From Pseudodonghicola flavimaris (lineage in GTDB: Bacteria > Pseudomonadota > Alphaproteobacteria > Rhodobacterales > Rhodobacteraceae), in the NCBI RefSeq assembly GCF_030164425.1, contig NZ_JASNJD010000004.1, forward strand, positions 248,001 to 312,000: DNA of 64,000 nucleotides, given 5' to 3'. Positions 58,863 to 64,000 of the stretch are shown here, in pieces. The notes beneath the pieces were generated by a model. The model did no database searches, had not been told where the DNA came from, and was given only the letters and a program-made list of their open reading frames with translations. Each line of letters begins with the position of its first letter. The stretch's first letter is position 1. Position numbers and translations under genes: made by a program.

Positions 58863-59839
58863 GACATTTCCTTCCGGGTGCGGAAGATCAGATGCAGGAA
58901 CAGCGGTGCGCCGACCAGCGCCATCAACACCCCCAGTTTCAGATCGCGGTCGGGCAGGATCAGCCGCACCGCGATATCGGCGGCCAGCACCATCGCTGCG
59001 CCGCCGAGTGCCGAGGCCCAGAGCAGCGCCGAGGGCCGTGCCCCCACCGCCCGGCGCAGCAGGTGCGGCACCACTAGCCCGACGAAGCCGATGGCGCCGG
59101 CCACGGCGGTGGCCGCGCCGACGGCGGCGGCGACGCCCAGCACCAGCCGCAGCCGCAGGCCGCGTAGGTTGATGCCCATGGCGGCGGCGGCATCCTCGCC
59201 CAGCGTCAGCGCATCCAGTCCGCGGGCCAGGCTCAGCATCAGCAGCCCGCCGATCAGGATGAAGGGGGCGGCCAGCGCGACATGCAGGAACGACCGGTCG
59301 GCGAGAGAGCCCATCATCCAGAACACGATATCGGCGGCGGCGAAGGGGTTGGGCGACAGGTTCAGGACCAGTGAGGTCAGCGCCCCGGTCAGTGCGGAAA
59401 TCGCGATCCCGGCCAGGATCAGCGTGATCGAGGAACCGCGCGGCCCCGCCAGCAGCAGGATCAGCAGCACCGCCAGCACCGCCATCGCCAGCGACGCCAG
59501 GGGCAGCGCCAGCGGGAACAGCAGGTTCAACCCCAGCTGGATCGACAGCACCGCGCCCAGGGCTGCGGCGCCGGAGACGCCGATCAGCCCGGGCTCGGCC
59601 AGCGGATTGCGCAGATAGCCCTGCATCGCCGCGCCGGACATGCCCAGTGCCGCGCCGATCAGCGCCGCCAGGATCGCCCGTGGCAGCCGGATGTCGCGCA
59701 TCACCACCGCGACCGGGGTGCCATCGTCCGAAAGCAGCGCCGACAGCGCCTGTCCGGGCGGCACCGCGGCCACCCCCACCACCAGCGAGATCACGAACAG
59801 TGTCGCCACCAGCAGGATCAGAGCGATCGCCAGCCTCAT
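58859..59839 (-). CDS. btuC: Cobalamin ABC transporter permease BtuC
   Basis: A 326-residue FecCD-family permease with about ten helices. Landmarks are LPRAILAALIGAALGMSGAAMQG, NPLAEPGLIGVSGAAALGAV and GFVGLVVPHLLRRAVG. Its ATG overlaps the btuF stop (ATGA at 59836-59839). Substrate assignment rests on the operon. Confidence 0.92.
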   Translation of the reverse strand: MRLAIALILLVATLFVISLVVGVAAVPPGQALSALLSDDGTPVAVVMRDIRLPRAILAALIGAALGMSGAAMQGYLRNPLAEPGLIGVSGAAALGAVLSIQLGLNLLFPLALPLASLAMAVLAVLLILLLAGPRGSSITLILAGIAISALTGALTSLVLNLSPNPFAAADIVFWMMGSLADRSFLHVALAAPFILIGGLLMLSLARGLDALTLGEDAAAAMGINLRGLRLRLVLGVAAAVGAATAVAGAIGFVGLVVPHLLRRAVGARPSALLWASALGGAAMVLAADIAVRLILPDRDLKLGVLMALVGAPLFLHLIFRTRKEMS

Positions 59840-60723
59840 TCCCCGGCCTCCAGCGACAGCCGCAGATCGCGCATCTTGCGCACTGCGGACAGAACCTTCG
59901 GGGTGCCGCAGATCCAGTCGCGATCCGTCAGCGTCCCGGCGACGCGGGCGCCGGTCAGGGCCCTGAGCGCCGGGTGGTGCAGCACATCCTCGGCGCGGGA
60001 CTGGCCGGGATAATCGCGGCCCTCGATGATCACCTCGGGGTCGAGCAGGATCAGCTGTTCCAGCGCCAGGGTGCCGCCGCGGCTCAGCCCGGCCTCGGCG
60101 GCGACATTGGCGAAGCCGCCGGCGCGCAGGATATCGCCGGCCAGCGTGCGATCACCGACGGTGTAGCTGTTGACGTAGTAAAGCGCGGCGCGCGGCCGGC
60201 GGGCGGGTGTGCGGCTGAGCACGGCCAGATCGGACTCGAAGGCGCGGATCATGGCTTCGGCCTCGGCTTCGCGGCCCAGGGCGGCGCCCATCTGGCGCAG
60301 CCGGGCGGGCACATCGGCCAGCGCATTGGCCGGGGCGAACTGTTCCACCCGGATGCCCAGCGTGCGCAGCATGTCGACCGTCGCGGGCGCGGTGAAGGTG
60401 CCCGCCAGCACCAGATCGGGGGCGAGCAGATAGGCTTCCTCGGCCCCCGAGCCATTGGTGGGATAGGCCTGAGCCGCCTCCGCCATCGAGGAGCTGTCGG
60501 GATCGTGCGAGAGTTTGGACACCGAGACGAGCTGACCGGGGGCGGCCAGCATCAGCGCCAGCTGATCGGTGCAGAGATTGATCGACACCACCCGCGCCGG
60601 CGGCATCGGTGCGGGTGGGCGCGCGGAGGCACTCTCCGCCCGCGCGCCCGCAGCCGCCGCGCCGCAGATCAGCAGCGCGGCAAGCCCGGTTTTCAGCTTA
60701 GAAGGACGCACGCAGCCCCACAT
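59836..60723 (-). CDS. btuF: Corrinoid-binding periplasmic protein BtuF
   Basis: A 295-residue type III binding protein with signal peptide (LKTGLAALLICGAAAAGARA) and the ARVVSINLCTDQLALMLAAP start of BtuF/FecB proteins. Middle and late landmarks are LLAPDLVLAGTFTA and DPEVIIEGRDYPGQSRAEDVL. I start it at ATG 60723, which overlaps the end of btuB by 26 bases; GTG 60711 is an alternative. Confidence 0.88.
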   Translation of the reverse strand: MWGCVRPSKLKTGLAALLICGAAAAGARAESASARPPAPMPPARVVSINLCTDQLALMLAAPGQLVSVSKLSHDPDSSSMAEAAQAYPTNGSGAEEAYLLAPDLVLAGTFTAPATVDMLRTLGIRVEQFAPANALADVPARLRQMGAALGREAEAEAMIRAFESDLAVLSRTPARRPRAALYYVNSYTVGDRTLAGDILRAGGFANVAAEAGLSRGGTLALEQLILLDPEVIIEGRDYPGQSRAEDVLHHPALRALTGARVAGTLTDRDWICGTPKVLSAVRKMRDLRLSLEAGE

Positions 60724-62539
60724 AGACGGCCCGCTCCGAGGCGTTGTAGCCAGCGGCGGTCTGATACGCCTCGTCGAACAGGTTCTCGACCCGCACATAG
60801 GCCTGGGCGCTGTCGGTGAGGGCATAGGCCACGCCGAGGTTCACCACCGTGTAATCCTCCATCACGGTGCCGTATTCGTCGGCACGATCGGCCACGTAAT
60901 GCAGGTTCACCTGACCCGACCAGCCATTGATCAGATCGGCGTCGAGCCCGAGGTTGACCGCGTGGCGCGGCACCCGCAGCAGTCGGGCACCGGTGGCGTC
61001 CTCGGCATCGGTATAGGTGTAGTTGGCATAGAGACCCAGCGCGTCATTCACGGCCCATTCACCCGACAGTTCGATCCCCTGCGAGGTGGAGGTGCCGGTG
61101 ACCTGCTGATACTGACCGCCGACCCAGGCGCCGGTGGAATCGTAGAGCGAGACGTATTGGATCAGGTTGTCGATCTCGGTGTAGAAGGCGGTGGCCTTCA
61201 CCAGCCGGCCGGCGCCGAAATCATGTTCGATCCCGAGCTCGTAGCTCTGGCTTTCCTCCGGGTCGAGATTCGGGTTGCCGTAAAGCGCGTTGTTCAGCTC
61301 ATAGAGCGAGGGGGCGCGGAAGCCGGTGGCGGTGACGAAGCGCAGCACAGTCCCGGGCGTCAGGTGATAGGCCGCCGCCAGCCGGTCGGTCCAGTAGCCA
61401 CCGAAGGTGGAATGATCGTCAAAGCGCAGCGATGCCGCCAGATCGAGGTTTGCGGTCGGGGAATAGAGCAGTTCGCCGAAGCCACCGGTGGTCCGCACCT
61501 TGCCGCTGTCGGTGCCGGAATCGTAGTATTCCTCTTCCCAGTCGGTGCCGAAGGTCAGGTTCAGCATATCGGAGAAGGCATAGCTGCCGCTGTAATCGAC
61601 GCGTTTGCGTTCGCTGTTGAACGGCGTGTCGATCCCGTTGGAGCTGCTCACCCGGTCGTTGCTGTAGTAGCTGGCGGAGAAGTTATGCGTCCAGGCGCCG
61701 AGGTCGAGCTGGCCGAAGGCGCGGATCGCCCGGGTCTCGACTGTGGTGTATTCGTCATAGGGCGGGGCGCCGTCGCTGCCGTATTCGTCGAAGTTGCCCT
61801 CGGCATCCAGGGTATAGGCCGACAGCCCCAGCTTCAGCGCGTCGGTGGCCATGATGTCGGCGGAGAAGGTCAGCCGGGTGCCCTGATAGCCGTCAGCCTC
61901 GGTGCCGCCGGCGCTGGCGGAGAAGCCGTCGGTGATGATCCGGTCAATGCCGAAGGACAGGCCGCCGCGGGTGCCGCTGTAGCCGTAGCTGGCGGCGCCG
62001 TGCCAGGTGTCGTTGCTGCCGCCCTCGACTGCCACGTTGGTCTCGGACCCGGGCTCGGCGGGGCGCGACAGGGTGGTGATGTTGACCACACCGGCCACCG
62101 CGCGCGAGCCATAGAGCGCCGAACTGGAGCCTTTGAGGATCTCGATCCGCTCGATGTTGTTGGTGGTCAGCCCGGTCCAGTTGAACTGGGTCTGGGTCGA
62201 GCTGGGATCGGTTACGTCGATGCCGTCGACCAGCACCTTGATGTATTTGCCGTCCAGGCCGCGGATCCGCATCGTGCTGGTGGTGCCCATCGGGCCGTTG
62301 TTGGCGACGGTGACACCGGGGTCGCGGGTCAGGTAATCGGCGACGCTGGTTTCGCCGGCCTTCTCCAGCTCTTCGCGGGTGATGACTTCGACGCTGGCGC
62401 CGGTGCGGTCCAGCGGCGTCGCGGTGCCCGATTTGCTGGCGGAGATGGTGATCTCGTCCAGCTCATAGGCCTCTTCCGCCTGCGCGGCGCCGGCGACGCA
62501 GAGCGCGAGCGCCGAGGCGGTGGTGAGGAGTTTCTTCAT
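60698..62539 (-). CDS. btuB: TonB-dependent corrinoid receptor BtuB
   Basis: A 613-residue outer-membrane receptor. The signal peptide ends near GAAQAEE; the TonB box region is LDEITISAS, the plug contains TRDPGVTVANNGPMGTTSTM and ILKGSSSALYGSRAVAGVVN, and the beta-barrel ends in VYVGLRASF with terminal Phe. ATG 62539 follows GGAC-rich 5' sequence at the end of a long riboswitch leader. It is first in btuB-F-C-D-cbiZ. Confidence 0.93.
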   Translation of the reverse strand: MKKLLTTASALALCVAGAAQAEEAYELDEITISASKSGTATPLDRTGASVEVITREELEKAGETSVADYLTRDPGVTVANNGPMGTTSTMRIRGLDGKYIKVLVDGIDVTDPSSTQTQFNWTGLTTNNIERIEILKGSSSALYGSRAVAGVVNITTLSRPAEPGSETNVAVEGGSNDTWHGAASYGYSGTRGGLSFGIDRIITDGFSASAGGTEADGYQGTRLTFSADIMATDALKLGLSAYTLDAEGNFDEYGSDGAPPYDEYTTVETRAIRAFGQLDLGAWTHNFSASYYSNDRVSSSNGIDTPFNSERKRVDYSGSYAFSDMLNLTFGTDWEEEYYDSGTDSGKVRTTGGFGELLYSPTANLDLAASLRFDDHSTFGGYWTDRLAAAYHLTPGTVLRFVTATGFRAPSLYELNNALYGNPNLDPEESQSYELGIEHDFGAGRLVKATAFYTEIDNLIQYVSLYDSTGAWVGGQYQQVTGTSTSQGIELSGEWAVNDALGLYANYTYTDAEDATGARLLRVPRHAVNLGLDADLINGWSGQVNLHYVADRADEYGTVMEDYTVVNLGVAYALTDSAQAYVRVENLFDEAYQTAAGYNASERAVYVGLRASF

Positions 62540-62691
62540 GTTCAGGTCCTTTCCGGGCCTTCCAGTTCGTTCTGTTCTTGGAGAGGCCACCGGAGACCGG
62601 CCGCGCCCTTCCGCAAACGGTGAGGTCATCACCCCAACGGTCTGAACGCCGCCCATCAGACGCACCCCGCGCCGGATGAAAGGTGATCGCT
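62540..62691 (-). other. Expression platform region between riboswitch and btuB
   Basis: About 150 bases of leader follow the aptamer. I see no clear terminator with a T-run, so control may act on ribosome binding. CGTTGGGGTGATGACCTCACC-like pairing (GGTGA/TCACC) is possible near 62620-62640, but I could not fold it reliably. Confidence 0.35.
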
Positions 62692-62882
62692 CTGGCAGGT
62701 CTCCTGACTTGCGGGTTATCGCATGGACCGGACCTTCCCGAGCCGTGATGGCCCAGTGGTATCTGCCGGTCCTGCTCGCCGCTCACAGTTGCGGGGGCAG
62801 TCGCGGGTTTGCCCGTCGCCGGGCGCACCGCAGTTCCCTTTTCACGGCGTTTCCTGAGGGAAGACGCCGAACCAAAGCAGGT
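62692..62882 (-). ncRNA. Cobalamin riboswitch
   Basis: Read on the minus strand, the leader has AAAAGGGAACTGCGGTGCGC near its 5' part, then CCGCAACTGTGAGCGG, then ACCACTGGG-x-CGGGAAGG and closes with GCAAGTCAGGAGACCTGCC. These are the conserved blocks of AdoCbl riboswitches, including the closing helix next to the B12-box region. It lies 153 bases before btuB, so binding of adenosylcobalamin should turn the uptake operon off. Confidence 0.95.
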
Positions 62883-63028
62883 TTCGGAATACGTGGTCGC
62901 GACTTTCCGCGCAAGCCGCTTTGCGGCGCTGCGGCGGTCAATCCCGTCTTGCGGGGGCGGGGCGGGGCCTGTATCCCGATTTCCAATCAGCAAAACACAT
63001 CGCAAAGCGTATCGAGCGGAGCTTTCCC

Positions 63029-63298
63029 ATGGACCCTATTGACGACAGCACGGCCGAAGCCAACTACCGCGTCACCGCCGGTGAACTGCGCCAGTTCATC
63101 GAACGGTTCGAGCGGCTGGAGCTTGAGAAGAAGGACATCGCCGACCAGCAGAAAGAGGTGATGGCCGAGGCCAAGTCGCGCGGCTACGACACCAAGGTGA
63201 TGCGCAAGGTCATCGCGCTGCGCAAGCGCGACAAGGACGACATCGCCGAGGAAGAGGCGGTGCTGGAAATGTACAAGGAAGCGCTGGGCATGAGCTGA
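63029..63298 (+). CDS. gapR: Nucleoid-associated protein GapR (DUF2312)
   Basis: An 89-residue coiled-coil protein: TAGELRQFIERFERLELEKK, then DIADQQKEVMAEAKSRGYDTKVMRKVIALRKRDKDD in pieces. This is the GapR family, which in Caulobacter clamps overtwisted DNA ahead of replication and transcription forks. GGAG precedes the ATG at 63029. It is divergent from the riboswitch leader of btuB, so the 146-base gap (62883-63028) should hold both promoters. Confidence 0.95.
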   Translation: MDPIDDSTAEANYRVTAGELRQFIERFERLELEKKDIADQQKEVMAEAKSRGYDTKVMRKVIALRKRDKDDIAEEEAVLEMYKEALGMS

Positions 63299-63304
63299 GC
63301 CTTT

Positions 63305-63340
63305 GGGCGCCCGGGGGACCCGAGGTCCTCGGGGGCGCCC
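63305..63340. terminator. Hairpin between gapR and the convergent LysR gene
   Basis: GGGCGCCC (63305-63312) pairs with GGGCGCCC (63333-63340), and inside it GGACC (63316-63320) pairs with GGTCC (63324-63328) around CGA. There is no T-run on either strand, so its strength as a terminator is uncertain. Confidence 0.5.
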
Positions 63341-63364
63341 GACCCGGTCAGACGTCCGATCCGG

Positions 63365-64000
63365 TCAGCCGGCGGCGGTGTCCTCTTCCGGGGCCGCGCA
63401 GCTTCGGATCCAGTCGATCATCCGCGGCGCGCCGGGATGCAGGGTGCGGCCGCGCAGCGTGGCGATGCCCCAGACGGCGGAGCTGTCGAGCGCGGGGCCG
63501 ACCTGCCGCAGCCGCCCCTCTGCCAGCGCATCGGCCAGACTCGACCGCGTGGTGACCAGCACCAGATCGCTGGCCAGCACCGCATCGCTGAGCAGGGTGA
63601 CGTTATCGCATTCCAGTTGCAGCAGCGGCCGGTCGTCGCCGGGGGGAATGAAACGCGCCGCCAGTGCGCGCCGCAGCGCCCCGGGCATATGCACCGAGGC
63701 GAGGCCATGGTCGAAAATCTCATGCAGCGTCGGCGGCCTGTCCTGTGCCAGCAGCGGGTGACCGGGGCGGCAGAAGCAGCCGCCCGGATGCGGCGGCAGC
63801 GGCGTCACCTCGAGCGCGGAGGGATCGGCAAGCTCCCTCAGATCGCAGACGATCAGCTCCAGCGTCTCCGCCATCAGCCCCTGAACCAGCCCCGAGGTCT
63901 GCAGCACCTCCACGTCGAAGCTGAGCCCGGGATTGGCCCGGTGACAGGCTGAGATGATGCGCCCGCCGAGGCTGGCGGCGAAGGTGGGCACCAGACCGAA
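63365..64000 (-). CDS. LysR-family regulator, partial (C-terminal effector domain)
   Basis: The visible 211 or so residues are the effector-binding domain of a LysR regulator (FGLVPTFAASLGGRIISACH, LELIVCDLRELADPS, LLSDAVLASDLVLVTTRSSL). The reading frame continues past 64000, so the start and the DNA-binding domain are outside the window. It is convergent with gapR. Target genes are unknown; they probably lie beyond the window end. Confidence 0.85.
   Translation of the reverse strand, partial: FGLVPTFAASLGGRIISACHRANPGLSFDVEVLQTSGLVQGLMAETLELIVCDLRELADPSALEVTPLPPHPGGCFCRPGHPLLAQDRPPTLHEIFDHGLASVHMPGALRRALAARFIPPGDDRPLLQLECDNVTLLSDAVLASDLVLVTTRSSLADALAEGRLRQVGPALDSSAVWGIATLRGRTLHPGAPRMIDWIRSCAAPEEDTAAG

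Overview
The window is a GC-rich bacterial chromosome segment. Its gene content (Sox cluster with soxCD, NDUFA12-mlaD-DUF2155-aat-accCB block, GapR, 60-residue membrane protein, ScfR-type regulator) points to an alphaproteobacterium of the Rhodobacteraceae (Roseobacter/Paracoccus relatives). I see no rRNA, convincing tRNA, IS element, phage or CRISPR. It reads as ordinary chromosome packed with operons, and most of its interest is regulatory.

Layout. 1-13.6 kb: arginine genes argD-argF, a GNAT acetyltransferase, a ketopantoate-reductase-like enzyme, hrpB divergent from the B12-enzyme chaperone meaB, rpmB, a copper pair (DUF2946-like protein and PCu(A)C chaperone), sirtuin divergent from a low-molecular-weight phosphatase, and a LysR regulator divergent from a HisD-family dehydrogenase that resembles sulfopropanediol dehydrogenase. 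13.6-21.1 kb: lepA, a YjdM/PhnA protein, an entericidin-like lipoprotein, a periplasmic DsrE protein, cytochrome b561, then zur-znuC-znuB divergent from znuA with two Zur-type boxes between them.

21.1-31.3 kb: a thiosulfate-oxidation locus, soxT-soxR-soxS divergent from soxV-W-X-Y-Z-A-B-C-D. Three palindromes of the form ATTY-N8-GAAT lie before soxS/soxV, soxX and soxB and are the likely SoxR operators. A strong terminator closes it directly after soxD. 31.6-42 kb: clpP-clpX, a Rid-family protein, a periplasmic beta-propeller, the complex I/lipid transport/aat/acetyl-CoA carboxylase block, a glycosyltransferase, and a PepSY-cytochrome b561-membrane LuxR set.

42.6-54.2 kb: a PaaI-like thioesterase, a five-gene branched-chain-amino-acid-type ABC importer, and divergently an ScfR-type regulator (short-chain acyl-CoA regulator family) carrying an unexpected HisKA-like helical segment. 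It is followed by a lone receiver, a small membrane protein and a sodium/solute-symporter histidine kinase. I propose these form one signalling unit; this is the best candidate here for an undescribed system.

54.3-64 kb: a sulfide/persulfide operon (persulfide-dioxygenase-type metallo-beta-lactamase, two YeeE/YedE half transporters, DUF442 phosphatase-like protein) under a palindrome, then a cobalamin uptake and remodelling operon btuB-F-C-D-cbiZ behind a cobalamin riboswitch, gapR, and a LysR gene cut by the window end.

Coordinates are read from the sequence. Functions come from motif and family recognition without database searches.
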